A DNA stretch of 64,000 bases. Source: Spirometra erinaceieuropaei. Its lineage: Eukaryota; Platyhelminthes; Cestoda; Diphyllobothriidea; Diphyllobothriidae. The notes under the pieces are model-generated. The model did no database searches. It saw only the letters and a program-made list of their open reading frames with translations, and was not told the DNA's origin. Below are positions 1-9,995 of this stretch, piece by piece; positions within the stretch are counted from its first letter, which is position 1, and each line of letters begins with the position of its first letter. The stretch is from assembly GCA_902702965.1 (NCBI GenBank), contig CACRXP010000143.1:631263-695262 (forward strand). The letters are read 5' to 3'. A program made the position numbers and the translations under genes.

Positions 1-3000
1 CTGAGCGCAGAATGTAGAAAAAAACTCCGCATGAATAATTAAAAATATTGCACCCTTAAAATGGACATTCATACAGCATAAATGGACTCAGCCTTAGTCA
101 GAAATGCAACCTGAGGACAGAATAATCCAACTTTTTCGTGACTTTGCTTTTAAAGTAAATGATAGTGTTGGTAGCTCATTGATAAAGTGTGCTTGCAAAC
201 CAGTTTCTAAAGCCGTGGCTTACCTCAAACAGCCTTCAATTCAATCAAGAAAGCATTTTTTGTGGTATTTTGCTACCAAGAATTACTTTGTTGCGTTGCT
301 AGTACACTCTTACGACGAAAAAGTACTTCTGCACAAAAAGAGCGACCTTCAGCCTGAAAGGGTTTATTTTCAGTCTTGTTGTAGCAATTAATTATTTAGA
401 ATCCATTTTATTCAATGTACTTAAGACATGAAAAAACACAAAAGATTCAGTATTGGTTTAAGGACGCCTTGAGGCTCACTGAAGGCGGCCATGGCTAAAA
501 AACTCGCATGTACTTTATGATGGGGTGCTTTGATCTCGTTTTTAAGTTGCACTTTATTTTATGACCTTTAACTTATCTTTTTAAGTACAATTTTGCGAGC
601 GTCTTCACTTTTATACTTAAAAGAAGCCTTTTTTGGTTCGATTAATGTGAATCACACAACTTCCTAATTATCAAAATTCCGCCGAAATTCGGGCAGTTAA
701 ATGGATCGCACACTGCCTTTTGCATTTTTGTTAAGAGATACTCAATTTGGATGCCATTTAAAAGAATTCTTAGACTTTGTTGGACTTAAACTGTTATGTG
801 CTTTGATTGTTTGCGCGGAAAGGCAGACCGCGCATCCGTGAAATATATGTGCTCATCAAGTATCAATTTTCTTTTTTTTATTTTCTGTCAGAACGTACCT
901 TTTGACTAATTTAGATATTCAGATATCGTCCATCTTAAAAGTAAAAAAATTCTGAGGCCGCTTTTGTCGATTCTTAAGTAAATGCACCTTTTTCGCAAAG
1001 CTAACAGCATAATCAGTAGTAACTTTACTTTGATAGGGGAGAAATTTGCCACTAAATAAGTAAACGTAAACTTGGAGATGCCTCAACTGGCGTGCGTGCA
1101 GGACTTTTATTTTCAAAACATCCTTTAAATAAAAGGGAAAGCGCGGTTTTGTTCGAGGTCTTTCTTCGATTACCAGAGGAGATAGTGTCGTACTCTCCTG
1201 CGCATACAGTGACCTCCCTGGTAAGCGGACGTTTTTGCGCCAGTTAATGGCAGTTACCGCGTTTTGTTTGAGTACAGGCCTCAACTTAATTTTATTATCC
1301 TTTATCACACCGACGTATGTGGGATAAATGTTTGTCTAATAAACTGATGCATTTTTTAAAACTACGCATTAGCGTCGAGTTCACTTTCAAACTGTGATTG
1401 AAGCGAAAGCTGGCCATGCAAAAGATGATTTACAATTATTTGTGGATTTTAATTCTACGAACACGACTAGCCACCTTGCAGATATAGCGCAAATATCTAT
1501 TTATTTTTACACTATACTGATGCGACAAAAAGACGGAATCTTTCCGCGTTATTGCTATGTTCAGCTGGCTACATTCGTGCGTTAATGGATCGGCATTTTG
1601 AAGATGAAGACGCTCCGAGTTGCTGAAAAACTACTCTCCTCTCTGACCGGGTGCGCGAAAGCCGTCTAATTAAAGCGTTTTTGTCGGAATATATATTTGC
1701 TCACGCAAGCACGCGTGCGTAATCAGCGATAAGCAGTAGTCGTTATGATGGCCTGCATAGACAACAATGACGATTTTCTGTCATTATGTTGCTTAAAAGA
1801 CTTAAAAACGTACGTAACATTCTAATAAGTTATGTCAGCCCAATTACCTAGTAATTATTGGTAATCCAGTAATTCCAATGTATCGAATCCATGCCCTCTC
1901 ACTGTTCGCATTTCCGGAAGTTACTTTATTTAGAATTTAATGATGGAATTCTCTTATACATCATAGACATAACCTTGAAAAGGCAAATGGAAATATCATG
2001 AGGATATTTATAGGACACTGTGGTTAAGCGGAACTTAGATAAAGAAACATAATTGTGATTAATCTGCTTGTTTTCGCTGGTGCCATTGTCTTAGGCTCAC
2101 CAATTACAAATTATATGATTAACTCTAAACCAGAAGACTATTTTTTCGGCACGTGACGCAAAGGAAAGGATTAAGAGAATACTCGTATATTAACGATACG
2201 GCGGTCATTAAATAAATCTTGATACTTTCCTAGCAAAGGAAGCGAATATTACTCACAACAGATTGAGCCTAAATTATTTCATCTGCATAAAAAACGCATC
2301 AAGCAACCAGTTCAATAGCCTTTGAACAGAGTTGTATTGGGATTTCGGAGGCCAATATAGCCTATTTTATATCCACGGTTTATATAAAACTTTCATTCGC
2401 TAAAACCTGGGTTGAGTGTCGCCCAAATAAACGAATTTTTAGAATTATGGTACTCTTTCATTTTCTAGTCATCTTGAGTAATACCTTTTAATAGATCTAA
2501 TACGACTTCCACCTAATAATCACAGGGAAAGAAACGACATTTTAATTCTTGTCTAGATACGCCAGATAACAAAAACCAAATTTAAACATATCAGAAGGCA
2601 TCTGATCTGCTCCAACAAGCATGACATGCCTTTCAGAGCAATTTTCCCAAGAATCATTAAGCATCAGTTAATTTCTAACTTTTCCTTTAACAAACCGCTC
2701 GAAAAAAATTGTCTAAAGATGTACAACTTTCGATTCAGTATTCGAACATATAGGGACTTTTGTCGATGGGAGCTCAAGAATTCGCTAGCGTTTTGTCAAT
2801 CAATCGCAGAAAGCAGTTCATCGTTTTTGAAAACAAAATAAAAAATTTCGACAAGCAAGTAACTGAAAGTCGAAAGGTGTTTTGTAACATGAAAATCGAA
2901 GAGAATTTACGGTTTTGCTACAAGGTGTTCTTCGATGACTTCTGGAAGCATATGTCTTCCCACATAGATCAGTAACAAAAGCCAAAAAAATGAATAAGAG

Positions 3001-3640
3001 GAAGGAGTACAATTATTCAGTTTGACAATGGTTTGATTTACTTATATTCAGGTGCCCCATATTTTGCAAAGGTTTCTTTTTCGGTATGTACAACTGGCTC
3101 TCGGTAATGATATTCTTGATTGACGATGGATGTCTAAGGTCATGCAGATTACAGAAATGCGAAGCAAAAACGGACGCCTGTGATAATATGGATCAAACCG
3201 TTTGCCCAACGAAAATCTATCCGGCATATTTTTTCAATCAAAATTCGATTAGGCATATACTGAATTATGCAAAACGTTTAATGTGCAGATGCGTTTTTCA
3301 AGCTTTATCTACTGGCCAAGAGCCACACATTGTGTTCCAACTGTTTGAACTTTCCCCAAGACTCCTTCAGTGCTTTATTTTCCATTCTGAAATTCATGCA
3401 TAAGAACGTTTACATTGCGTCGTATCTGTAAGCTGATCCTAAACATTCTACTGGTGGCTTACTTGCGTCCGACCCGCGGACTTCGTCAAGCGTGGAATTA
3501 AAAAAACTGGCCGGGTATTAAGGGGAGGTTGTGATCAACATGTTGAATAAATGACTGATAATCTCCGGGAATTATATGCAAAAACATGATATGATTTTTG
3601 ATAATTAAAAAGCGCACGATTTTGTAGGACAACCAATACA
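1..3640. other. AT-rich stretch without a recognised gene
   Basis: No recognisable gene, RNA or complete repeat is seen. The longest open frame is 129 codons on the minus strand at 919-1308. Its product is basic and unfamiliar, with no motif, so it is probably chance. Other open frames (for example 2626-2975 and 3086-3403) overlap each other and look random. Bases 50-120 resemble the centre of the FB2 foldback elements found near 41.2 and 43.1 kb, sharing a short string around 'cattcatacagcat', so the window may start in an old foldback fragment. Confidence 0.5.
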
Positions 3641-3664
3641 CGTAAGTATATATATATATATATT

Positions 3665-3945
3665 GTTAGGGGAGCGCTCACCGATCGTTCATACGGAACT
3701 CACTCGTTCCGTTGTGCCTTATGGACTCTCTCTCGAGCCCAACCAGCAGCCGCACAGCGGCGCAGGATATATAGGCAGAATGATATTACCGACAAAGACA
3801 AGGGAGACTGGAATGGCCATTTCTGGCTTATTAGCCGTCGTCAGCCAGCCATACCCAAGCCCGAAGTGTGGAACACCCGAGCCTCGAACTCGCGACCTGT
3901 TGGTTTAGAAGTCAACGCCTTTACTCGGTAATATCATTCTGCATA
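3665..3945 (-). mobile_element. tRNA-like SINE joined to an inverted head module
   Basis: Read on the minus strand, this holds a box-B-like string (GTCGCGAGTTCGAGGC), then the shared SINE body with 'GGCTGACGACGGCTAATAAG' and the end 'CTTGTCTTTGTCGGTAATA'. A roughly 115-bp module follows at 3665-3780 that also forms the 5' head of other SINE copies (4053, 63805), here in opposite orientation. The module contains two hairpins: GCCGC/GCGGC, and ACGGAAC/GTTCCGT with a six-base loop. A (TA)n tract touches it at 3649-3663. The box A region is truncated. The same head-to-body inversion recurs at 44817-44957, so the join was probably copied rather than made once here. Confidence 0.6.
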
Positions 3946-3951
3946 TATAAA

Positions 3952-3953
<2 letters not shown>

Positions 3954-4044
<91 letters not shown>
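3954..4044. repeat. (TA)n microsatellite
   Basis: About 90 bp of almost pure AT dinucleotide repeat lies between two SINE copies. A shorter block is at 3649-3663. Open frames across it that read as Tyr-Ile repeats are artefacts. Confidence 0.97.
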
Positions 4045-4047
<3 letters not shown>

Positions 4048-4052
4048 GATAG

Positions 4053-4280
4053 TGGGCGCTCACCGATCAGGTTACGGAACATGCTCGTTCCGTTGTGCCT
4101 TGGGGCTCACAGGACAACGGGCCCGCGGCTCAGTGGTAGAGCGTTCAACTCCATGACCAAAGATCCCGGGTTCGAATCTCAAGTGATCCACACTTGGGGT
4201 TAGGAATGACTGGCTGATGACGGATAATAAGCCAGAAATGGCCATTCCGGTCTCCCTTGTCTTTGTCGGTATCACCTTCT
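4053..4280 (+). mobile_element. tRNA-derived SINE, near full length
   Basis: The order is: head module from 4053 ('GGCGCTCACCGATC', then the ACGGAAC...GTTCCG hairpin); tRNA-like part at about 4122-4190; then a body and 3' end matching the other copies and stopping at 'TTGTCTTTGTCGGTAT'. In the tRNA-like part, box A reads GGCTCAGTGGTAGAG with a perfect GCTC/GAGC D-stem, and box B is GGTTCGAATC at 4169-4178. Internal A and B boxes would recruit RNA polymerase III. The acceptor stem does not pair, so this is a SINE and not a working tRNA. Related copies lie at 3665, 39330-39880, 43745, 44817, 51130 and 63805. Confidence 0.75.
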
Positions 4281-4321
4281 CAATATATATATATTTTTGA
4301 AATCAAATACGTCATTTGGGA

Positions 4322-4385
4322 AAGAGAGAAATCTTTATTGAGTAAATTTTCAACGTCGGTTCCCCGTGACGCATACGACGGCAGC
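4322..4385 (-). mobile_element. Family B PLE 3' end, degenerate, inverted
   Basis: The minus strand carries the family B terminal signature (GGGGAACC, then GAAAATTTAC and CAATAAA). The CUGANGA box of the hammerhead is destroyed here. It faces the better-preserved copy at 4386-4580, so the two form an inverted pair around about 80 bp. Confidence 0.55.
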
Positions 4386-4577
4386 TCACTGCCTGAAGCA
4401 CCAAATGAGTATTTAGTTTGCAGCACATTTAAAATTTTAATAGTTTTTAGCACATTTTCTGTAGTCTGAAGACGACACGGGCAACCGATGTCGAAAATTT
4501 ACTCAATAAAGATTTCTCTCTTTTCTATAGAGCGTATTTGATTTTAAATCATATTTCTTGGGATGCTTGCGTACCAG

Positions 4578-4580
<3 letters not shown>
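4386..4580 (+). mobile_element. Family B PLE 3' end
   Basis: Non-coding 3' terminus of a Penelope-like element. It has the hammerhead-like motif at 4463-4504, an AATAAA-like string, and the family end 'TTGGGATGC', running directly into a (TA)15 tract at 4581-4610. The same end with the same TA-rich continuation is seen near 40080-40104 and 41975-42004. No coding part is attached. Confidence 0.6.
4463..4504 (+). ncRNA. Hammerhead-ribozyme-like motif, family B
   Basis: CTGAAGA at 4466-4472 matches the CUGANGA box. Stem II (GAC/GTC with an inner CGG/CCG) follows, then GAA, a self-complementary AATT as minimal stem III, T at the cleavage position, and stem I AGT/ACT. One unpaired C separates the box from stem II. 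This matches the minimal hammerheads known from PLE flanking repeats. Activity is untested. Confidence 0.55.

Positions 4581-4610
<30 letters not shown>
4581..4610. repeat. (TA)n microsatellite at a PLE end
   Basis: Thirty bases of AT repeat between the 3' end of one family B PLE and the start of the next. Confidence 0.97.
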
Positions 4611-4612
<2 letters not shown>

Positions 4613-4638
4613 GAAAACAGGTATCCCGAGAATCATAA

Positions 4639-4972
4639 TTCGAAAGAAAACAGCTCTTTGGGAAATATTAAACAAGTTTTATTGTAAATTTTCGAACTTG
4701 GTTCCCCAAGTCGTCTTCAGACGTGAAGTAAGTGTGCAACACAGTTAACATTTAAACATGCCGAAAAATCGATTTCGCCTTGTTACTCCTGCTGGTGTGA
4801 TGTTCTGATTGGCTAACGCCTTTTCTACTTTTCTTTGAGGCTGTTGTTCACCGTATCCAATTCTACGTGTCGATTGATGCACGCGCTGTCAGAATGGATG
4901 GCCTCTAAAAATTCACGGCCGTTTTTTGATGAGCAAACACCAACAATGCGAGTCCTGTCCCATGCGAATGGG
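4639..4972 (-). repeat. Left arm of a 330-bp inverted repeat (family B pLTR)
   Basis: Reverse complement of 5383-5709 with only scattered mismatches. Because it copies the endonuclease C-terminal part, it produces an open frame on the wrong strand (4835-5212) that should not be annotated as a gene. Confidence 0.85.
4684..4724 (-). ncRNA. Hammerhead-ribozyme-like motif, family B, minus strand
   Basis: The minus strand gives CTGAAGA (4714-4720), a long stem II (ACTTGG/CCAAGT around GGAA), GAA, AATT, T. It mirrors the plus-strand motif at 5625-5665. Stem I is only about 2 bp. Confidence 0.5.
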
Positions 4973-4979
4973 TATCCTA

Positions 4980-5535
4980 GATATTTTGTACACCGATGCA
5001 TGCGACGACAGGAGTTAAAAGAAAAAGAGAAGGAACTATATTGTTCCGATCAGGCGCCCAAACCAAAAAACTGGCGAACACTTCCATACATTAAGAATGT
5101 GTCCGAACTAGTTGAAAGACACCTGAAGAAGCACCAAATTCATGTGGCGCACAAACCGACGACTACACTTCGTAACCAGCTTGTACACCCTAAGGATAGT
5201 GTTGGCTATTAAGATAAGAAGGAAGTCGTCTATAAGATACCATGCAACACCTGCAATGCAGTTTACTGTGGTCAAACTGGGAAATCGGCCTCTACGCGAA
5301 TACACGAACATCAGTTGGCCGTAAGAGGGAGCGACTACTTGTCCCAAGTTGCCATGCATACGTTGGAAACGGGCCACAAATTCGCATGGGACAGGACTCG
5401 CACTGTTGGTGTTTGCTCATAAAAAAGGGCCGTGAATTTTTAGAGGCCATCCATTCTGACAGCGCGTGCATCAATCGACACGTAGAATTGGATACGGTGT
5501 ACAACAGCCTCAAAGAAAAGTGGAAAAGGCGTTAG
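4980..5535 (+). pseudogene. PLE linker and GIY-YIG endonuclease, family B, broken
   Basis: The reading frame starts in the PLE linker ('HRCMRRQELK', then 'WRTLPYIKNVSELVERHLKK'), typical of the segment between RT and endonuclease. After a stop at about 5210 it continues in the GIY-YIG domain: VVYKIPC for the GIY strand, VYCGQTGK for the YIG strand (Tyr-Cys-Gly in place of Tyr-Ile-Gly), STRIHEHQL for the helix with the catalytic Arg and Glu, and 'ETGHKFAWD' after it. A second stop precedes the C-terminal tail. The domain would nick target DNA for insertion. With no RT and two stops, it is dead. Confidence 0.75.
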
Positions 5536-5709
5536 CCAATCAGAACATCACACCAGCAGGAGTAACAAGGCTAAATCGATTTTTCGGCATGTTTAAATGT
5601 AAACTGTGCTGCACACTTACTTCACGTCTGAAGACGACTTGGGGAACCAAGTTCGAAAATTTACAATAAAACTTGTTTAATATTTCCCAAAGAGCTGTTT
5701 TCTTTCGAA
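5383..5709 (+). repeat. Right arm of the 330-bp inverted repeat (family B pLTR)
   Basis: Carries the true 3' end: the last endonuclease codons, the non-coding leader, the hammerhead motif and the AATAAA-like signal. It pairs with 4639-4972. Confidence 0.85.
5625..5665 (+). ncRNA. Hammerhead-ribozyme-like motif, family B
   Basis: CTGAAGA at 5628-5634, stem II ACTTGG/CCAAGT, GAA at 5655-5657, then AATT and T. Stem I (GT/AC) is short, which makes it weaker than the copies at 39982 and 41881. Confidence 0.5.
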
Positions 5710-5829
5710 ATATATATATATTTAAATCCAACGGCTACTCATAGTCCCTTATACTCAACAGTCTCAAAAGACATCATTTGGAACAGTCGATTGGAGAAAA
5801 GCCGAAGTTTTGGTTATGAGTACCCAAAG

Positions 5830-6560
5830 TTAATAACATATGAGAGCGGCTGCAAAAATCCTGAAGCCTTTTGAGATTATCGAGGCTCATAAACTAGGAT
5901 GCACCATCAGACAGCAAATCATAAAACCAAAAGACCCGCTACCAACAGCAAAACAGTTAGTTGTGTCTACAGAATACCATGCCTTAATTGCGATGGGAGA
6001 AATGTTTATGAAACGGGCAAACGCCTCGGTACAAGAGTGCACGAACACCAACTTACGATCAGCCGCAAGGGCAAGCTATCTTTGGTCTATGGCCGCGAAA
6101 AAGAGCTGAACTGCAATTCCGTTTTTGAGAAGGCAAGGGTAATCGGCCAAGTCGACGATAAGGTGACCAGACTAGTGCTCGATATTTAATCCTAAACTGG
6201 CACACTCAATCCAACTATCGATCTACATCTCTCCTACCAGGCACAGTTTGCAAGGCTCGGGTCAATCCGGACAGGGCCAGAATGACGAGCAAGTACGCGG
6301 GACCGAGAGTCAACGTTCGCAAAATGAGCTGAGTTGGAGGCCAGAGGTCATGTGACCATAGCCGAACAATTTCTCTCCCATACGCCCACGAAACTCAGTG
6401 CTGCTAACATGAACAGCAACGACCGATAAGCCGACCGGCTGACGTGGGAGAGGCACGCTGATTTGACTACAATTACGCCGATCCCAGAGGGAATAAAGCC
6501 ACGCATGCCTTTTAGCGATCAGCCCGGGGAGGTCTATGCCATTCAGCGGCAAATAGGCAG
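5830..6560 (+). pseudogene. PLE GIY-YIG endonuclease remnant, second copy
   Basis: Plus-strand codons near 5915-5950 read the linker end (IRQQIIKPKDPLPT). Then, in a neighbouring frame, comes a GIY-YIG domain: CVYRIPCLNC, a YIG strand where the glycine region is shortened (NVYETGK instead of the usual Tyr-x-Gly-Glu-Thr-Gly), and TRVHEHQLTISR with the catalytic helix. Downstream frames keep traces of the family tail (ARVNPDRARM at about 6258). At least one frameshift near 5955 and a deletion in the YIG motif make it inactive. No hammerhead motif is found at its 3' side. Confidence 0.65.
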
Positions 6561-6749
6561 GTCAAAGTTCGCGCATCGAGGACGGCAAGCGGCGAGGCTG
6601 AATAACTAAAAACCGGCAGGCGCAACAAGCACACTATTCTGGTGATATAAAAGAGGGAGTTTCCAAAACGTTAGTTCAGATATCGTCCATGCATTTGCCC
6701 TCTCTTCGTCTTCGTCTTCTTCGGGAGATGATGGACACGATACAATATC

Positions 6750-6850
6750 TGGGCCTCCAATCTGTACGCATGTCGATATATCATGCTCCTCTGCGCGGCT
6801 GCTGGTGGGGCTCGAGAGAGAAAGCCCGTAAGACACAAGAAAATTAGTGC
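6750..6850 (+). repeat. SINE head-module fragment
   Basis: 'GCGCGGCTGCTGG' followed by 'GGCTCGAGAGAGAAAG' and 'CGTAAGACAC' matches the inverted head module seen at 44840-44955. Only this piece is left, and the surrounding bases are unassigned. Confidence 0.45.
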
Positions 6851-7146
6851 AGGAACTTGGAGTAAATCCATCAGAACAGAACTGTTTAGAAACAAGTATA
6901 TGTAAAATAGGCACGCGACCCTCACTTGTTGTGGTTAAGATCTTGCCCAATCCTACTTTGTTCTCCCGCCAGTTGGACTGATGAAGACAACGAACGTTGT
7001 GCTAGAGGAGACATACCACGCATTAAACATAGAAATCGTACTAAATTTGTAACACGCCAGAAGCAGACAACAAAATCATAAGTTGAAGCATTTTTCCCGG
7101 GTACGAAATGAAAAGAAGCATGTACAGCTGAATTTATTGGGGCCTC

Positions 7147-7238
7147 CCTCCGTATGTAAGCTGCTTCCAAATGACGCAAGGTTTGATTTGTATGCGCTCG
7201 GAGAAATGCTCAAAAGATGCTTTACGGTCGACGTTGCT
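7147..7238. repeat. Left arm of a 92-bp inverted repeat around a GIY-YIG fragment
   Basis: Reverse complement of 7498-7588 with few mismatches; both contain 'AAGCTGCTTCCAAAT'-type and 'TGCTTTACGGTCGACG' strings. A second, outer match (7107-7146 against 7859-7895) suggests a larger inverted structure. Confidence 0.75.
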
Positions 7239-7468
7239 CGTACAACGCAGCAGAGCTTATCTTCATCAGTTCCCCAAAAAGCCTTCCAATTAACCGCGCA
7301 AAGGATGCCTTGTCAATGCACGCTACCCCAAATTGTGCGTATGAATTTACATGCACTTTCGGATGCAAGTACATTGGGCGGACGCGAAGGCAATTGGCAA
7401 CCAGGGCCGCTGAGCACTTGCCTAATTTGCTTTTCAAACAGGAAAACAAAACCCCCGTTCGTCTATAA
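7217..7468 (+). pseudogene. GIY-YIG endonuclease fragment, PLE family F
   Basis: An open stretch of 83 codons reads CAYEFTCTFGC (GIY strand with Ala-Tyr), KYIGRTRRQLATR (intact Tyr-Ile-Gly and the conserved Arg), then AAEHLPNLL with the catalytic Glu. The order and spacing are right for a PLE GIY-YIG domain but the sequence differs clearly from families A to C. It stops at 7468, and the C-terminal tail and RT are missing. Inverted repeat arms lie on both sides (7147-7238 and 7498-7588), repeating the design seen in the other families. The frame is open, so it may be a young fragment, but it cannot make a full enzyme. Confidence 0.7.
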
Positions 7469-7497
7469 CAAAACACCTGTTAGACAGCGGTCTTGCC

Positions 7498-7588
7498 GTC
7501 GACCGTAAAGCATTTTTAAGTACCTTTTTGAGCGCATACAACTCGAACCTTGCGTTATTTGGAAGCAGTTTACATATGGAGGTAGAAA
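7498..7588. repeat. Right arm of the 92-bp inverted repeat
   Basis: Pairs with 7147-7238. The arms together with about 260 bp of loop could fold as one long hairpin RNA if transcribed. Confidence 0.75.
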
Positions 7589-7827
7589 CCAGACCCGTGC
7601 AAGCAGTTAGATCATGTGATCAATCTGCAATTGCCCTGGTAATCGTACGCCTCAAAATGCTCTTGACAGTGATTTTTTGTTAACATTTCGTCTCCCTCTT
7701 TCCTATTTGATGCTTTTGTGGACGTCTTATCCTGATTATTCATTGTCTTTAACCTTGACCTTGTTCTTATGCACTACCATTCTGTACAAATTCATCTTGC
7801 TGTGCGCTTCCATTCGTTACCTTTGTT

Positions 7828-7900
7828 ATGCAGAGACGGGCTGCAGTTGACAAGTCGTCACGAAATTTATTGGCCCCAATAAATTCTGCTGTGCATGCTT
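7828..7900 (+). repeat. Unassigned repeat, also at 45474-45555
   Basis: 'GCAGTTGACAAGTCGTC' and 'AAATTCTGCTGTGCATGC' recur with changes at 45474-45555 (plus strand) and in part at 7107-7146 (minus strand). The element type is unknown; a PLE flank is possible. Confidence 0.5.
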
Positions 7901-8171
7901 GTTTTCAACTGATTCATAGACAAGTCGGTGTCCCATGCCGATCTGCCAAGTTAATATATGGCAGACGGACGATATGCAGTGTCCTCTGGCACAATTCCCA
8001 TTTCTTGGACGTCGTTTTACTTTGTAAAACTGACAGATGACTTTTCACAACAGTTTATACCAATGTGGCATATTCAGAGATAATCATGCATTTTGAGAAT
8101 ATTGGAAGATGGATATCCTAAGAGGATTAATTAGAAAGTAATAAGTCCTTCTAAGAAACAAAAAAGCTTAT

Positions 8172-8830
8172 TCTGTAACTTCACGACACTGGTTTTCCCG
8201 ATCAACTTCAGACGTTAGCAAATATGCAAAGCAGTTAAGATTTTTAAAATGGATAAAAAATCGATACCGGCCTTTAATTCCTGTCAATAAGTGATGGCCT
8301 TGGTAAACGTCTCATGTTGATTGCCTGTGGCCTCTTCAATCTTCCGCTGAGACTATTGTAGACGACGTCTAGATCAATGTGCAGGTTAATGCTGGGGTTA
8401 TCGGAGCGTATGGCCTTTAAAACTTCACGACCTTTTTTTGATCGACAGACAAAACCATGCGCGTTTTGTCCTGAGCAACGTTATGGTCAGTTTTCAGTGT
8501 GTGCATGGTCGCCTCATCGCGACCAGCTGATGTTCATGTATACGTGTAGAGGCCGATTATCCACTCTCAAAATTGGAGTTCAGTTGGTGGTTTTCTTAAT
8601 CAACCTGAAACCTACTACGCTAGTTTGGAGAAGCTCTCGAGCAGAAGTGAAATAACTTTACAAATTATCATTGCAAAACCTTTGCCTTCATGACTTTGTA
8701 CGTCAATGCATGAGACGCCAACAATTGCGGGCGTGATTAAATTTAGACTGTTTTTTTCACATTTGCTACATGTCTGACGATGACCTGGGAAAAGTTACGA
8801 AATATGGTTTGTCTGATTTTCCAAAGAACT
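8172..8830. mobile_element. Degenerate family B PLE, two 3' parts facing outward
   Basis: On the minus strand 8172-8640 holds the endonuclease C-terminal tail (codons reading KKGREVLKAIRSDN, then 'HIDLDVVYNSL') and a decayed hammerhead region at 8180-8215. On the plus strand 8690-8830 holds a linker piece (VRQCMRRQQLRA) and another decayed hammerhead region from CTGACGA at 8774. This is again an inverted arrangement of PLE 3' ends, but with many mutations. Plus-strand open frames here are antisense shadows. Confidence 0.6.
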
Positions 8831-8997
8831 CATTATTAATCGAATTATGTTACTTAGGACGCCCAATTTCCAGTACAATTTTTAGAATCAATGGCTAAGG
8901 CTGCGTGTGGAAATTCTTCGCGTTGAATAACTGATGTAGTTTGTATTCCGAAATGATATAATGAAAAAGAGAAGGCTTTTTGAAAAATCGAGTTAAA

Positions 8998-9040
8998 CTC
9001 GTGAGTTTCTAACTTGGTAGCATCAACCCGTCGTCAGACA
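8998..9040 (-). ncRNA. Hammerhead-ribozyme-like motif, family C, weakened
   Basis: The minus strand has CTGACGA (9031-9037), then a GGGTTG-type stem II, GAAA and CTCACGAG. The CUGANGA and GAAA boxes are intact. The self-complementary stem III of the sister copy at 22592 (AATT) is changed to ACTC. Confidence 0.4.
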
Positions 9041-9995
9041 AAATGAAAAAAGGATAAAGAGAGATCAGCCGACTAGATCAGTTGGCGCGACGAGACAGAC
9101 AGCGACAGACACACAGCTCGTGCGTGAGGGATGGGCACTGACGTATGGTATATTGTGAAGCAGGGAGAGGGAGGGAGAATCGTTTGGGCTCCCCTGCTGT
9201 AGGATGATGATGATGAGGAGGAGGAGGAGGAGGAGGAGGAGGAGTAGGAGGGGGGAGAAATGATGATCAGTTGGATTGGGGATGACTGACCATTGATGCG
9301 GGATGAGGTAAGGAGTCAGTGCGCCGGCGATGGAGGCGTTAAGAGTTTCGGTTGTGGTTGGTCGTGTCGCGTCGCGTCGACGGATGGGTGGCGAGGCAAT
9401 GGCTGAGTAGGGCTCGGCAGTTTTTAAGGCGTAGGAACAAGTCAGCGAGCGTGTACGTAAACCCTTGAAGTGAACGTCTAGATCGACGTGGCGATTTGGG
9501 CTGGTCGTGCCAGAATGCCAAGCCTCGAGGAATGATCGCGTCTGTCTTGTGTTAGCCATTAAGATCACTTCAGTACTGTCCCAAGTAAAGCGGTGGTCGT
9601 GCTCAAGGGCGTGCGCAATCATGCGGGTCAGAAGGTCACGTTGGCAAGGAACTAGCTTGTGCTAGTTAATGCGGTTCCCAGGACGTCGGCCTCTATGGCA
9701 AGCATAAACACAAGGACCGTTAGCGCACGGAATGCGGCAAATGAAATGTGTTGCTTGTTTTTTTGCGCACCGTGTCTATTACTCGGCATAATGTTGCGCG
9801 TAAAGAGGATACGGTCTTGTGGATGATGGGAATGCTAAAGTTTTTTAATTGTCGGGAGATTGTTTCACAAACTTCTCGAATGTACGGCAGTGAATAGAAG
9901 TTCCGCTGCACCTTAGCTTGGTGATGGTCTCTGGAATCTGAGACAATTTTCCACTCACCGGGGGGACAACTAACCAAATAAACCTTCTCATTCAC
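9041..9995 (-). pseudogene. PLE linker and GIY-YIG endonuclease, family C
   Basis: Reading down the minus strand from 9995, the linker (FYSLPYIREVCETISRQLKN, then HKTVSSLRATL) leads into a GIY-YIG domain across a frameshift near 9720: RIPCANGPCVYACHRGRRPG, where the Tyr-x-Gly of the YIG motif is mutated. The tail follows in frame from 9622 (ALEHDHRFTWDSTEVI, FLEAWHSGTTSPNRHVDLD), which is the usual PLE C-terminal signature. RT sequence is absent, so this is a 5'-truncated insertion. A GC-rich, non-coding 3' part and a hammerhead-like motif (8998-9040) end it. A poly-Leu stretch in the open frame comes from the GAG/GAT microsatellite and is not part of the enzyme. Confidence 0.7.
9203..9258. 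repeat. (GAT)n/(GAG)n microsatellite
   Basis: Trinucleotide tract, GATGATGAT then about ten GAG units, inside the 3' non-coding part of the family C PLE. Confidence 0.95.

Larger units (their letters stand above)
4639..5725 (+). mobile_element. Family B PLE fragment with its own 3' end inverted at its 5' side
   Basis: Two arms of roughly 330 bp, at 4639-4972 and 5383-5709, are nearly perfect reverse complements. Between them lies plus-strand PLE sequence for the linker and GIY-YIG domain. The right arm is the normal element 3' end: endonuclease tail, hammerhead motif and TA-rich end. The left arm is an inverted copy of it. Reverse transcriptase sequence is missing. Penelope elements are known for terminal repeats in direct or inverted orientation, which fits. 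Short arms of the (TA)n class flank both sides. Confidence 0.75.

Noticed and set aside
4122..4195. Possible tRNA gene
   Set aside because: Box A, box B and the D-stem are good, but acceptor and anticodon stems do not pair and the same sequence recurs as part of a longer repeat. It is a SINE.
3868..4748. Open frames with long Tyr-Ile repeats
   Set aside because: They are translations of (TA)n microsatellites and flanking SINE or PLE ends, not proteins.
4835..5212. 125-codon plus-strand open frame
   Set aside because: Its first part is the antisense of the PLE endonuclease tail in the inverted arm, and only its second part is the true linker frame.
9065..9622. 185-codon minus-strand open frame with poly-Leu
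   Set aside because: Only the first part is the PLE endonuclease tail. The rest is 3' non-coding sequence and a GAG/GAT microsatellite read by chance.
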